NCBI GenBank assembly: GCA_033961575.1
Contig: CM066733.1
Location: forward strand, 63,610,921 to 63,674,920
DNA from: Aselliscus stoliczkanus
Lineage: Eukaryota > Chordata > Mammalia > Chiroptera > Hipposideridae
Length of the DNA stretch: 64,000 nucleotides
Reading direction: 5' to 3'
Position numbers and translations under genes: made by a program. Below are positions 23,257-42,797 of this stretch, one piece after another. Under the pieces are notes generated by a model, which was given only the letters and a program-made list of their open reading frames with translations, was not told the origin of the DNA and did no database searches. Each line of letters begins with the position of its first letter. Positions within the stretch are counted from its first letter, which is position 1.

Positions 23257-25940
23257 ATGTTATTAAATCTGTGAAAACTAAGCCTACTATGAATCATTAT
23301 GCAAAATTATGTAAATCATAATAGATTTCAATTGAGTGAAGATACATTTTTGTGTTATGCCTTTAAATGCCATAAACATTATATTTAAAGTTAAAAATGT
23401 TAGGACTGAATATATGAAACTTATTGGTAAGGTCATTGCAACAAATACTTTTAGATGGAAAACACATTTAAAAATTTTTTAGAAAACTTACATTTCAAAA
23501 GAGGAATGATCGGATACCTTTCATTATTTTTTTCCCCTTTGGGATTGCTGTTTGTATCCTTTCAAAAAAATTTCAGAATATCCCTCATTAGATGATCTCA
23601 ACCAGTTTGATACATGGCACATAAATTCCTGGCTTAAACTGAAATTCCATCAAATTTCTCTTTTTTTTTAAATTATGAAATGATACTTTATATTATATTT
23701 ACTTCTTTCTCTACAATTCAGTCAAGTTTTCCTAAACTCTAGGTTCATTTCTAAAAATTAACTGTAATGTTTGTGAAAGCTTTTGATATATTTTTTAAAG
23801 TTATCTTTAAATATTTATTATAGGAATAAAATTTTTCCTTACTGCAATTACTCTCTTACCTCTCTATTCCAAAGTATGATTTGATAAGATTCTATCTTGA
23901 AAAATAATTATATTTCAATTTTGCTTCAGGTACAATGTGCCAAGTGCTATTGGTCTGTAAGGATAATTGATTAGTTAAGACTAGACTTCTATCCATGAAA
24001 ATGTAACAGGCAATTTTTACTTCCGTATAATAAGACCACAAAAACAATTTAAAGAGTCTCAGTTAATTCTCCATTGCTCCTCTTTCAAAGCAATTCACAA
24101 ATTTACTCATAAGGAGTCGCATGCAAAATTTCAGTAGCGTTTCTAGAGTTAAATAGTCTTTATTTTGTACGAGGTACGTATCATGCGATTTAAATGCTAG
24201 TTATAGTGAGGTGTACTGAATAAAGGGAACTTTCTCAATTCTGAAATGTCAGGACATAAAATTACTTCCCCCTTTCCCATGAAGTTTCTTGAATTTGTAG
24301 ATTTTATGTTTTTAAAACACCTAGAAATGTAGTTGTTAAGGTTTCATCATGAATTTTCTTTGCAGAACAGAACTTTTGTATTGGGTAGTATGGAAACAAA
24401 TTTTAATGTGTGCTTATTCCTAACTAGTTAAAGAACGGTTTTTGACCGCTCTCTCTCTGCTCCTTAAAATGTTTTCCATTGCTTGGGTTTGGTACAGATG
24501 AAATGTGTAAAAATTTCTTGATTCTTTTGGTTTTCTTTTAGATAAACACAGTTGAGAATCTCCAAGGGGAACTTTTCAGCTTCAGAGATCTACTTTAAAA
24601 AAAAAAAATTCTCAAACATATAATAATGCTCCTGATTGATGTAAAGTCAAATACAGTACTACCTCCCCCACTTTTTTCCTCTGAAAAACATAGGGCAATC
24701 TGATTTGGTAAATAGCAGGAAAAAAAAAACACCCCGATATATTTAGCCATCAAAATAGAGTTCAGCCATAATAGGAAAAGTTGTTACTATATTGTGTTAG
24801 TTAGCATTTTTTTTTTCAGGCCAAGTTCTGAGCCTCAAAGCTGACTCAGAATATGTGATTACCTATTTGTTTTGTTATTAAATGTAATATGTAAGACATA
24901 CCAGTATTTAATATGGTCATTATTATGCTGCTTAAGCAAAGTAAAATGGATTTATATATCTCACTCTTAGAAATTTTTTTCTTTCATATTTTCCCATATT
25001 GAATCAATTTTCCTTTTCTTCTAACTAAAAAAAAAACCCATTATGTTAAAAATATGTAGTAAAATAATAATGTCTCAGAGCTCTTGAAAATCTTTATATT
25101 GGGGCAGATTTCTTTACTTTTTTTCCTGAAATTTAGCCAGACTGGATTGAAACCCATCAGAAGTCATCCTTTATCTTTCAACAGCAAAAAAAAACAAAAC
25201 CATCTCAGGACCTGAAGGGAAGAATTATATATCCAGTTGAATCCATTAAGGATGTTCATAAGCAAGAGCTTATATTTACCTCACAGCAGACTTGGAACAG
25301 AAGTTAGCCTCCTCGTCTGACAAAAAATACATCATTATAATTACGCTCTATACTTACATAGTATCTTCTACAGATCTATCTTTTTTACAGACTTAAAAAA
25401 AAAATGATTTCCAACTTATATTGGAAAACTGTGGTTCCTAGAGATGAAGTTACTTCCTTCTGTGAGATCATGGCAGATATATGTATGTAGCCGAGGTGGG
25501 GAGAAATGTGGGGCCTCTTGATCTTTGGTGCATTCACTCTCCTCTAAACAGTACAACTTTTCTGCCTTCATTAATACACTTACAGCCTCCATATTTACTT
25601 TGACATAGAAAGCCACACAGCAGGTGTTAAAATGCAATTTGCTGAGTGTAAAAAATGTCAGACATTCAGATGAATACTGGCAAACACAGTCAATTATTTT
25701 GGTATTTTCAAATGTTCACATTTTTGGCATTGTGAAGTTGAAAAATTGAAAAGCACATTGCCTCCATCAGGAGCACAGCATTGTCTCCAGGCAGTAGCCA
25801 CTTGAGGCACTAGATCAAGGATGCAGGCGGAAGTCAAGTTCTCAAGGGATTTACCCTTGACCCGGGAGGTTTCTCAGATTGAAGCGAGGAACCATATAGT
25901 TCAAGGAAAAGATAGTTGGCACGATTCCCTCTCCTTTGCG

Positions 25941-25998
25941 ATGGAAAAAGTTGTCAGAAAACTAGTTTGGAGCAAAGTTGTCAGAAAACTAGTTTTGT
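25941..25998. repeat. Local duplication containing GTTGTCAGAAAACTAGTTT
   Basis: AAAGTTGTCAGAAAACTAGT occurs twice about 30 bp apart, separated by GGAGC. It is a simple local duplication in intronic DNA. Confidence 0.85.
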
Positions 25999-26104
25999 TG
26001 CTAGTGAGAGATGCTGGCTCAACTTTTAACTGGTTCTCTCAGAGTTTTATGTGCTAGCTTCACAGACTGTTGACTGTGGGAAGTGATGCTCTTTTTGGAG
26101 CTCT

Positions 26105-26250
26105 TTCCTTTATTTATTTCAAAGATATTTATCAAACTCTGTGCCAGGAACTGTTTTGGGAGTTGGGCATATAGTGCTGAACAAGACGGATGAAATCCCT
26201 TCCGTCATGTAGTTTCCAATCTAATATAATCTGGACTTGTAGGAGTGAGT
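26105..26250 (-). mobile_element. L2 LINE fragment, antisense
   Basis: TTTATTTATTTCAAAGATAT, TGTGCCAGGAACTGTTTTGG, GTGCTGAACAAGACGGATGA and CATGTAGTTTCCAATCTAAT follow the order of the antisense L2 3' end. Confidence 0.6.
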
Positions 26251-26465
26251 CTCACAGCTTTGGGCCAGTATATGAAAAAGAGTAGATAGATCATTAATAT
26301 ATGTGCATGAAGTGAGGATCATTAGAGTACAGTGGGATACTGTGGAAGTGGGTTCTGTAATTTAAGGGGAACTTTAGGATTTTAAACGGAATAACAAAGT
26401 GCTAAAGATGGAATGGAATTCAAAAACTGCCTAAGAGAAAAGTATAGGTGAAAAAAATTTGCCAA

Positions 26466-26588
26466 GGGCCGGCCGAGTGGCATGGTGGTTAAGCGCTGGC
26501 TTGGGAAGCCAGCGGCCCCAGTTCGGTCCCACATATGAGGGCCAGTGACACTGCCCTCAAAAACAACACCAAAACAAACAAACACACA
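26466..26588 (+). mobile_element. Short tRNA-derived SINE, + orientation
   Basis: GGGCCGGCCGAGTGGCATGG, TGGTTAAGCGCTGGCTTGGG, AAGCCAGCGGCCCCAGTTCG and GAGGGCCAGTGACACTGCCC lead into an A-rich AAACAAAC tail. Near-identical flanks (AAAAAAATTTGCCA and AAAAAAAATTGCCA) look like the target duplication. It is close to the copy at 1493, so the subfamily is young. Confidence 0.9.
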
Positions 26589-28019
26589 AAAAAAATTGCC
26601 AGGCTTTTTGTTTGGTTATTTTCTTGGCTGGAGCAGAGGGTATAGTGGGAGGAGTGTTGGGCTAGGGTTCATGGGTGAGGGAAAGTCAGCCCTAAAGTAT
26701 AGTTATCATGTCTGTTTTATCACACTCTTGAGAAATCTGCTCTGATGAAAGTATGCACAAATTATATTGGGAGCATGGACTTAAATGCTTAGGTTTGCCT
26801 TACAGAACTCTTGATGAAGGAGGGAATAGCGCTGGAAGGAGAAAGAAGAATGGGATATTTGCCAGACAGGCAAGCGTCTATGGGTGTTACGTCCGAGAGT
26901 AATGGGGTACCCTAGGTGGAGTCATTGCCTATCACCATGAGGGCATCTGGAAGCTGAATGAGGAGATGGAAATAATACGAATATAGGATCTTAGAAGTTA
27001 GTAGAGAGAAAGGACATTATCAAGGGGCAGGGACTTGGGAATGGGTTAGGAATATTGTGTTTTATATGTGACAGTGAAGGATTTGCACCAACATTCCCTT
27101 AACAGGCTCCATGTTAGAGGCACCCATTTGCAAGTTAGCAGACTCTAGTTAAAAGCGTGATCCCCAGCTTTGGAGCAGTGAAAATGTTTATTAGCCTCAA
27201 AGACTGATTTATTCTGGGCCCTTACTTGATGAGTTAATTTGCCGAAGGTTACTCGTTGAAGATTAAGGAGGCAAATGTGTCATTCCAAGATGGCAGGTGG
27301 GACAAGGCAGAATAGAAGTTTGGCTAAGGGTATATTTTCTGTATATACCACTCATTTGTCAGTGATTATTATTAGCCATTTATATATCTTTATTAAGTTT
27401 CTTGGTGGCTTTCTCGGTATATCCCACTGGGTCCTACTGCTGAGAGGATATTTATTAATTGTTTGCAGTCTGACTAAAAGCTGAATAGCCCAAAGTAAGG
27501 AGTTGAGTTGTCGTCCTGGATACCACATCATATTTACACTTCCATAAAGTCAGAAACTCCAAAGTTTCATGTAAATGTTTGTTCCCATAGACCTGACTAG
27601 ACTTTCTTTTTTAGCCTGTGATCCAGAGGAGACCACACCTCAGGGCGTTTCAGGCTGCAGACAGGGCATGCCTTAATACATACGATGTAATCCGCAGATG
27701 GGGCATCATCCTTCCTTCTGGGGCATAATTCCTATGACAACCTAACATGGGGATTTAATAAAATACATGTATTCTGTGAAGCATCCCAACAACCAGTGAA
27801 GGCAGCTTTTGCCTGCCCTTGAAATGGGTGGACCCTGAAACACTGGTCTGTTTGAAGTGGCCTCCTAACCCGTGTGTAGATACTTCATTCCTGCCTGCCA
27901 ATTCCTGAACTAGAGCACTAAGTCCTGATAAGACACATCATTGACCGTGAGAATATAGTCTCCGTTTTTAAGCTTTTCTGATGTGCCATTATTGCTGCTG
28001 TGTTTCCTGTTTTATGTAG

Positions 28020-34053
<6,034 letters not shown>

Positions 34054-35625
34054 TAACAGAATTTGCAGAGTCCCTGTGAGGAATTTATCCCACATAAGTT
34101 AGTGCTCCTTTTCATGTAAACAGTTTCTTTGCAAAGTTTGCTATCTGCATATATATTTTTAGTGAGGGACAAACAGTTAGAAGACTATAAAATGACACTT
34201 TTGACCTTTGACACAACATTGCTAAGGCCTGTGTAACTTTGGGTAATGAGTGAATAACTATTCAGTCCCTGCAACTATTTTTCTGAGTCCCTTTGCTCAT
34301 CCACTATACACAAAAGGCAAAGCAGAATAGACCTGTGAGAGCTGAGGGAGCAAACAGTAAACTGAGAAATCTAGAGCTTAGTCAAAAAGCATGTGTGTAT
34401 GTTTCCCATGGTCTCAGAATGCGTTTTAACTTTTTACCTCGCCCACTCAATTCCCTTTATAAAGAGCACACTGCTTAATTACAAAGAATTTATTTTCGAA
34501 TGATAACTCGCTGGATTGTTACAACATTGTTGTTTGGTCATGTTCTAATAATAGTTATACATCATTGCTTTTAACAGAGTCAAACCAGGTTTAACTCCAC
34601 CTTGGCTTGTATGGGCACCCCGAGTGTTTAACCAGCATCAGTGTAAGGTAGTGCACACAGTCCATTTGGGCTACTTTACATTTTCCTCCTAAATCTAAAT
34701 TGAAACAGGTTTGGTCCCCCCACCCACAAAAACGGATTGGAACAAACTCAGCATAGCAGCATTTAAATGTATTTAGAAATTAAAGATGATTTGATACATT
34801 AAAAATTGAACATTAAACATTTCGTGTCGATGGAAACCTCATATAGAACTCTGCCTTTGATGAGTGAATACATTGGAGACCTAGGGATTGTGTTTAGAGA
34901 GTTGAATTTGGTTTGTGGTGGGGGTACAACTGGCAGTAATATTTGTTATATAACGATACGCCTGCCCAGACACTGAGAGTGGCATATCTTTTCTTCACCT
35001 AAACCTGAGAGAAAAGGGCTGGTAGAACTTTGCCTCCCCCACCCCCACCCCGCCCCAACAATAAGGGGCATGTCTTTTAGCAGTGGGAACATACGGTGCC
35101 TTCCGTTCCTTTTACGGCTATCTCTTTTCACAAAGGCTGACTGCTTGCCTGAACTAGGAAGGTTTCCTGCCTCAAAAGCCAGTCTTTGAGGTTTTCTTTT
35201 CTCCTTTCATGCATGTGGCGTTCTTCCAGGTTCACGGTGTTGGGTCAGTGCTGGTCCTGTATCTGTTGAGTTTGAGAATGTCCCATGAGGCGGGAGCTCT
35301 ACATGTCTCCGGATGCACCAGGCCCTCATTCCTAAGGGCGGATGGTATGCAGTGCAGGTGAATAGAACAGAGCAGGGCTGTCTTGCCTGGTTTTGGGGCT
35401 TTGACTGAGTTCTGGACTGCCATACATCGGGGATGATTCTTCATGATGGGAGACGGCCTCTGACAATTTCTCTGATTAGCCCTTGAGCTCCTGAAAGGCA
35501 GGGACATCCATTTTAGTAATGCGTAAAGCAGGAGAGTAGCCTTTTACCATTTAGCCCTGCTAATACTTATCTTTTAAAGATGTTTCCTGCCGATCTCAGC
35601 TGCTTTTCTCAGTTCTTGGAAAAAC

Positions 35626-35631
<6 letters not shown>

Positions 35632-35678
<47 letters not shown>
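35632..35678 (+). repeat. (TG)n microsatellite
   Basis: About 23 uninterrupted TG units, followed by interrupted TCTGTGGGTGTATATG. Length is likely to vary between individuals. Confidence 0.97.
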
Positions 35679-35679
<1 letters not shown>

Positions 35680-36399
35680 TGTGGGTGTATATGCGTATGT
35701 GTCCCTATGACCAAGAGTTGATGTTCAAAAGCTGATGGTTGGGAGAGGAAATGGGGAAACGCTTCCCCATTCTGCAAGCTGTGACGGAAGGTGAGGAGGC
35801 AGGGTAGCTTTGGGAAGAGTCACTTCTCTTTCAAGCAAGGATAACATTACCTTGTTTCAAAGAGGGCGTTAGGAGAATGAATTAGTTGATAGGCTCACTG
35901 CCCTGTAAAAAGCAGAGAAGTGTTCTGAGAGCAGAGAGGGTTAAGGGTAGCAGGGGTAGATGGCATATGTGTGAGTTGAGTTCAGGCTGTGGGTGCTGCT
36001 GAAGGTGGGTGTGGGGAAGCAGATACAGATCTCGAGTGGCAGACCACTTCCCTAAATCAGCCTGAGTGACATTTCTCGTGAATCAAAAATATCTGTGAAA
36101 GTATAATGTCATTTCTTGACATCATGGGGTGACTTGCAAACTGTCTGGATATAAACACGGGTCTGGTATCACTGACATCTTAATCCTACAACCTGGACCC
36201 TCTGTGCTGGATTATTTTCCTCTGCCCTGCTCTTGGCCATCCTGGGCCCTGAATGTGTAGCACTCTTGTCAATATTGTTCTTTAATTCCGAGACTCCCAG
36301 GTATGGAAAATGCCCAGGACTTTTCAATTTTCTTCAACTTTGACTCTAGTAGGATTTTGATTGAATGGTATGTGTATGTAATGGTAAATGATGAATCCT

Positions 36400-36632
36400 C
36401 TATAACATGGGTTGGCACACTTTTTCTAGAAAGTGCCAGAGAGTATTTCCGTGCTGTGGGCCATATGATCTCTGTCACAAGTACTTACCTCTGCCATTGT
36501 AGCTCAAAGCAGCTGTAGCTAATACATAAGCAAGTGGTTGTTGACTGTATTTCCATAAAACTTCATTTACAAAATGAGGCAGTGGATCAGATTCGGCACA
36601 CAGGTTGTACTTTGCCAATGCTTGTTCTAGAT
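36400..36632 (+). mobile_element. hAT-type non-autonomous DNA transposon, second copy
   Basis: This is the same family as 13745-14100: TTGGCACACTTTTTCTAGAA, GTGCTGTGGGCCATATGATC, CAAAGCAGCTGTAGCTAATA, TCCATAAAACTTCATTTACA, then a degraded 3' end GTACTTTGCCAATGCTTG. It is compact, without the central extra stretch of the first copy. Confidence 0.7.
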
Positions 36633-36964
36633 TTCAAAAATCCTTATTTTATCTATTGTTAATGGAGAAGGGCTTTAGAGAAAGGCTTTCCCGAGGGAGG
36701 GGGAAAAAAAGACAATGCAATTGTTTTAGCAACCTCTCCCACAAAATTATACTTATTTAAGTGGTGGTTGTCATAGAAATAGTATGCATCTGTTTATTAC
36801 TGTAATGATTTGAAGGACTTGAAGATTTTGTACTATTGATTCCTGTTAATAGAATTTCACTCCTTCCTGTAAAGATCAGAGCATGTATCAAAAAGGCTAG
36901 TCCTGGTGGAACCGTTATTTGAATGAGGACAAGTTCTGGGTTAACTGGTTGGGTCTTTATTCAG

Positions 36965-37235
36965 TATAGCGTAGTGATTTAGGCTGGTGGGCTTTGGGGT
37001 GAGACTGTCTGGCTTGAAATCCGAGCTGCATCATTTACTAGTTGTAGGGTAGTAGACAGGTTACCTAATTTCTTTGCCTCAGTTTGCTCATCTGTTAAAT
37101 TGAGAATAATAATACTAGTATCTTCCTCATCAGCTGCTGCAAAGATGTTAAATGATGTCATGTATGTAAAATGCAGACATAGCAGAGTGACTGTCATGTA
37201 GTAGGTACTCATTAAGTGTTAGCTATTATTACAGC
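36965..37235 (+). mobile_element. MIR SINE, nearly full length
   Basis: It starts TAGCGTAGTGATTTAGGCTG, then GTCTGGCTTGAAATCCGAGC as the box-B part, CTCAGTTTGCTCATCTGTTA, TGTTAAATGATGTCATGTAT, and ends GTAGTAGGTACTCATTAAGT. All MIR segments are present in order. Confidence 0.85.
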
Positions 37236-38314
37236 AATTTCCTTCAGTGTCAGAAGTTTGCTGTAGGATTTGACTTATCGTCTGCTTCCAGGAAATAGAC
37301 ACAATCTAGATCCTGTTCTCTAGTGTATTATGGTTTTTTTTCTCTTGCAGATGGCTTTGCTAATTTCTGCTCATTAGTAAATGACACTAATAAGTGTTAT
37401 AAATTATGTCTCGAGCAGGTATTCATGCTGCTGGGGACAGCTGTGCAGAACTGATGATAAACACAATTTATTTGCAGCAAGGAAAAGTCCAGGAGAGGGG
37501 TTGCTAGGGCACCAGTGCCCCCCTCTGAGGCACTGCTTATCAACACATCTGCCAAAACTTGCTTTACACTCAGAAATCAGAAAGGTTTTATCCTTCTATG
37601 TTTTCTGTCTCTGGCAGCTGAACCGGTGCTGTCACATCACAAACAACTTCTTTTCTTAATATACACATCTGGCGTTGGCAGTTGGACTCACTTCATAAGA
37701 GCACATGATCATCACTCATTACAAGATTAAAAAGTACCCCATGGCATCATTGATGTTTTTTAACTTTGATCTTTTTCAGTTGTGATTCATCTCAGTTATA
37801 AAACTTCCCTTTAAAGGAACATAGCCGATGACTTATTAGAACCTTCATCTTAAGTAGCGTAAACATGAAAACGGTGCACATCTTTACAAAATGCCATTTA
37901 TTTTCTTTGCCAGCTTATCATTTTAAGACATGACATCATACTTAAGATCCCAAATTTGTAAGCCTTGTGTTTAGGCAGGGTGTTTTGACCTTCTGTTGGC
38001 AAGTTAGCTCTGAAGCACAACCGCCTTACACTCACCAGCCAGAGACATCAGTGGAGCAGCAGCCACGGCGCATTCGGTTACCTGACGCTTTTAAGCATCA
38101 GTTTCTATCAGGATCCTTTGTTCCATTTTGGCACTTGGTTCCAACTGCAATCTGATTTAAAGAAGTGCTACAAGAAAGTGAAAGGTTGGTTAGTGATATT
38201 GTATTCTATAGTGGTGGTTCTGAGCTGGAGAAGGGGATGGATGAAAATGAATATTATTGGCTGTGCCGAGGATGGAAAAAGTAAACCTCCTATGTAGTCA
38301 GAACCCTTTTAATT

Positions 38315-38780
38315 CTCTTGCCACCTTTTCAGTGATCTATTGCTAAATAGCAAACCATCCTAAAACATAAGGCCTGAAAACAACAACCAGTTTGTTATTT
38401 GTCAGGTTTAGTGGGTTGACTGGGATTCATTTGGATGGGTGTTCCACGGTCTCGCTCTTGGGGTCTTTCGTGTGGCTCTAGTAAGATGGCGGCTGGTGCC
38501 GGAATGTTCGTGATGGCCTCATTCCTGTGTTTGGTGCCTTGGTGGGGTGCTGTGACAGCTGGTCCCTTCTCTCTTAACATGTGGTCCTAGAGCCTCTTAA
38601 TATGGCCTCTCCAGCAGGGTCTGACTTCTTACATGGCCACTCAGGGCAAAAATGGGAGCTTTCAGGGCTCAGAACTGTTATGGAGTTATTTCCTTCATAT
38701 TCTCTTGGTTAAAGCAAGATACAGGTGCAGCCTAGATTCAAGAGGAAGAAACTCCACACAGATACGGATGGTGGGCGCAG
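38315..38780. mobile_element. Old interspersed repeat of unassigned family
   Basis: GTGATCTATTGCTAAATAGC, AACCATCCTAAAACATAAGG and AAAACAACAACCAGTTTGTT open a segment that matches a very common mammalian repeat in my memory (the ACAAACCACCCCAAAACTTAGTGGCTTAAAACAAC type). It continues through CACTCAGGGCAAAAATGGGA to AAACTCCACACAG. I cannot name the family or class with confidence. Confidence 0.5.
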
Positions 38781-40164
38781 TGGTTCATTGGACTACCACT
38801 ATTATCCACTTGTGCAAGAGCTTAGACAGCAAATGTCATGGTTGCAACAGGAGGAATAATTTTTTTGAGGTGCCATCCTCTGAGACGTCTCTTGACTTTT
38901 TAATCTGGGGGACTTTTAAAGTTCTATGGGGTGATTCCAAGTTTCAGTTAGAGCAGCTTCATTCTGAATTGAACAAATTTGGTAATTTTCAGATGAACCA
39001 ATGGTGGATGTTACGATGTTGCCTTGCAGTGCTTGCAATTAGCAGGTCAGTTGCAAGCTGAGCCACATCAATACTCATGTGAGAGGGGAATATTAGACGT
39101 TTGAACATTGAGAGGTTATTAGCCTTGCCTGGCAATGTGGAAAGCCTGTAGCAGAAGTAACTTACGAATCTGCAAGTGGACAGGCCTGAGGCTTTATACT
39201 TTATATCATCCAACTTTGAAAATTCTTACTTGCCAGCACACCTGCAAACTGGATACTAACACACTTGAGTGGGTTTCTAAGAGTTTGTGTGTGTCATGTG
39301 CCAGGGAAGTAAATCATAGTTACTCTCAAGGAGAGACCAAAGCCAACATCGATTTGTTTATTGCTGGTTTACTACTGTTCACTGCTGACCAGCCACCCAT
39401 CCCGACCGGGTGGGAGAAAGGAGAAACTCGGCCTTTTCTTTCCTAGTCATGTGGTTCCTTGCCTGCAGGCTTAGAGTACACCACTCTGCTTGGCTCCATT
39501 TGTGACTTCAGGAGGGGCTGGCACTCGGGTGAGTGAGAGGTTATCTGGAAGTGCCCGGTAATGTTTGTATTCCCAGGACTGCCTGCACCCCGGTTTATTC
39601 AGCTTGTGAGGCTCAGATCCCGCACCCCAACTGTGTTCTTTTCCTGTTTGCTCCTTCCTACCTGTGCCCAATTCATCAACACATGTTTTGTTCTCCAGAG
39701 AACATTTTATTCTTCCATACTCTTGAGGCCCTTCCAACAGCAAAAATTTTACCTTATAAACTTAAGGTAGCAGAATTAAATGTAACAGAATGGTGTGGGC
39801 CTGGCATCAACTAATTTTTCTCTCATGCTGTTCCACCCAGGTCTGAGACTGTTTTCCGTCCCAGCAAAGGGTGGAGAGAATGGAGGGCTTGGCATTTTCT
39901 CTTCCTCATTCCAGATGATGTCAGTGAACAGCTCGCTTTTATCCTCCAGTACTTTCCATTCAAGTTGGGTGAAGGGTAGGCTTCTTATGGTGGCTGGCCC
40001 TTGACCTTTGCTTATTTATGCAGAGTGGATGCTTATTCAGAGGTGGGTCACATGTGAAAGAAGGTGGGGGACATATAAAAAAGGTTTTGGATGGAGGGAT
40101 AGCAGAAGGATATTTTTAAGGCTATTAGATACCTCTGGACATTGCATTCACATTTCACATTCTT

Positions 40165-40447
40165 TTTTTTTAAAGATTTTATTGGGGAATTGGGGGAGGG
40201 GAACAGACAAGTTGCTGTCTTTTTGTTCTTCAGTCTACTTGTGGAGGACATTGCTTCACTGGCCCATGTTGGTGTTGTCATTGCGCTCTTCCCAGATGAG
40301 GTGGATTGGTTGCTGGCCTCTGGACGGCTGCTCACCACGGCTCCTGGCAGCTCATGCTGGCTGCTGGCCACTCACTGTAGCCCATGGCAGCCCACTGCAG
40401 CAGGGGCTGCAGCCTACACTGTCGCCGGGGCTCGCAGCCCAGCTCTT
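40165..40447 (-). mobile_element. Long composite SINE, 5'-truncated, - orientation
   Basis: The 3' body and tail match the copies at 6481 and 9368 (AAAGATTTTATTGGGGAATT, GGGGAACAGACAAGTTGCTG, TTGCGCTCTTCCCAGATGAG). The element stops at about 40447 without a tRNA-like head, so it is 5'-truncated. Confidence 0.8.
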
Positions 40448-42607
40448 GACGTCTGTGAAGACAGTCTGAGAAAACCCTGAGAGGCCTTGTACCACACTCC
40501 TGATGCCACAGGCCTGAACTTTAGTCCTTAGGGTAAAGCATTAGAAAGGCCCTTAACTTCTGTCTCTGAAGTGCCCGAGGAATGGGCATTATGGGTAAAT
40601 GCCATGTTTTGATATTTAGGAGTCAGCAGTTACAAGCAGTAGTTTGATTGTCATAAATATTCATCATTCAGTCACTAGCATATGAAACATCATCGAAAAT
40701 CTTTGACTTAAGGGAATAACAACAGTTTTAAAAAAAACTATTCCCTTCTTTTAAGGAGAACGGTGAAGCGGGGGTGGGTCAGAAGCTCTGGTGGAGGTTG
40801 TGTCTGGTAGTTTGTGGAATGTGTTCTTGAGAAGAGCAGTTTTAAATCTCTTTCAGTACTTTTTTTTGTTGTTGACTGACTGTCAGGAGCTGGGAAGATG
40901 GCCAAGGAGGAAATGACACATCGAGAGGCATTTTGTGTTGTGCAACACTCTGTGGATCTGATGCAAGGATATATGGCCTGTTTACACATTCCTTCACTAG
41001 CAGACTGCATGGCAGTAATTTAATTCAGCAGCACATGGCATGCTGCAGCAAGGAGCTATGGCCTGAGCATCCTTTCATGGCAGATGATCACAGCCGTTAA
41101 AACATGCTCGTGTCCCTATGTTGCACTCTTCCCTGGCTTCCCGGTTCTGAATGTGCTTTCTCATGGCCTTGGACTTGTGCTAACAAGGAGCTGTGGCTTT
41201 TACAAGAAGAGCACCTTTTCCACATGCATATGTTTCAGTTGACATACCTATTTTTAACTAAAGATAGCATGGCAGGTTTTCCAGTAATATGTGTTCTAAA
41301 AACACATGTATGCTTGATCCAAATGTGTCAGTAGTTTGTATCTTGGTGTAGTCAGGAATGATTCATTCCTAAAACAGTGTTAGGAACTTGAGAGATTCAT
41401 TCATTCATTCATTCCTTCAAAAATAAATTTTCCTTCCCAGGAGAGCTAATTCCTGATAGATTACTGAACTACTTTATTTCTATTTGGTTTGTACCCGTAG
41501 CATTTTCTTCAAGGACGACCGGACCAAAGGAAAATAGGATGTTTTTAAAAAATAACAGAGAAAAAGGATTCATTGTGTTGCTCTTTGTATTGGGATTGTT
41601 CTTATCTAGCATATTTATGGGATACATTATAGTGCCAACTAAAGCACATCTTTTGGTCTTCACATAAAATCTCAAAGGTTGTTATTTCGGCAGATGTGAG
41701 AATAATTGGTCATGTTTTTAAAGTAACTTTTGGAAATTAAGAGCGTACCTAAAAGCCATTTCAATCGGAAATATTAATTTAAGATCAGATAGCTATAACA
41801 GTTCAAATAGGAGACTGCATTTGAGATGTGGGACTAAACTATCCAAGGGAGGGCTCCCAGTCCCTCTCCAAATTTCTGCTAGCAGACAGAAGCTCTTCCT
41901 GAACATTTAGGATGAAGGCTTAAATCCGAAATGCCTCTGGAAAAGCTAACTCAGGCTTAAATTCATATTGAGATAAAAATAAGTGATCTAGAATCCTTCA
42001 CTGGGAGCAGGCTTGGGGAGACAAAGGGAGAGTGATGATGAAGTGCTGGGCGCCAGAACATAAACAGTGAGTCAGGTGTGCAGGCAGGCAGGGCTGCTGC
42101 CGGCCTCGGAGGCAGTCATTCCCATCAGTTCTGCTGCAGGGTGCCGTGGCAGTGCGGGTTCCTGATGCTTTTCAGGTCTGCTGTACTCTTAAGAGCACAG
42201 GATTTTATGATTTTAAGGTATGAGTTTTGGGTTTTTATATTTCCATATTTTCCTCTTTTGAAATATTTTCCTTTCACAGAGTGTTTCTTATCCAGTTTTG
42301 TTCTAGATACATGCCAGCTCTCCTCCTCTGCTGGTTTGAAAATTATTTCTCTCAACAAAATTAGTCATGATTTCTGTCAGTTTCTTGAATGAATAACATA
42401 AGAACTTCAGCATCCTTTAAACAGCAACCCACCTCTCTCTCCTCAGGTTCTGGTCTGATATCTTTATCCCTGTTTTATACTCCCTGAATTAGTTACCATC
42501 AGTGTTTAAATTGTGTATTTGATGTTTATCTATACGTGTACCGATTTATTTGCTCACTGTTCCTTCTTGCACCTCAGCTCTTCCTTCAGGATTCAGTTTC
42601 CTTCTTC

Positions 42608-42797
42608 TTTTTTTTTTTTATTTTAGAAATTTTATTGGGGAACAGTGTGTTTTTCCAGGACCCATCAGCTCCAAGTCAAATAGTTGTCTTCAATCTAATT
42701 GTGGAGGGCACAGCTCAGTGGCCCATGTGAGGATTGAACTGGCAGCCTTGGTGTTATGAGCACTGCGCTCTAACCACCTGACTAACCGGCCACCCCC
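42608..42797 (-). mobile_element. tRNA-derived SINE, distinct subfamily, - orientation
   Basis: The - strand head is GGGTGGCCGGTTAGTCAGGT and GGTTAGAGCGCAGTGCTCAT, with box-B-like GTTCAATCC. The body includes GGGCCACTGAGCTGTGCCCT, ending in AATAAAATTT and an A-rich tail. It differs from the GAGGGCCAGTGACACTGCCC subfamily and lacks its long body. Confidence 0.8.

Noticed and set aside
40008..40480. Frames of 153, 112 and 107 residues
   Set aside because: They run through a truncated SINE (40165-40447) and share its sequence with other copies.
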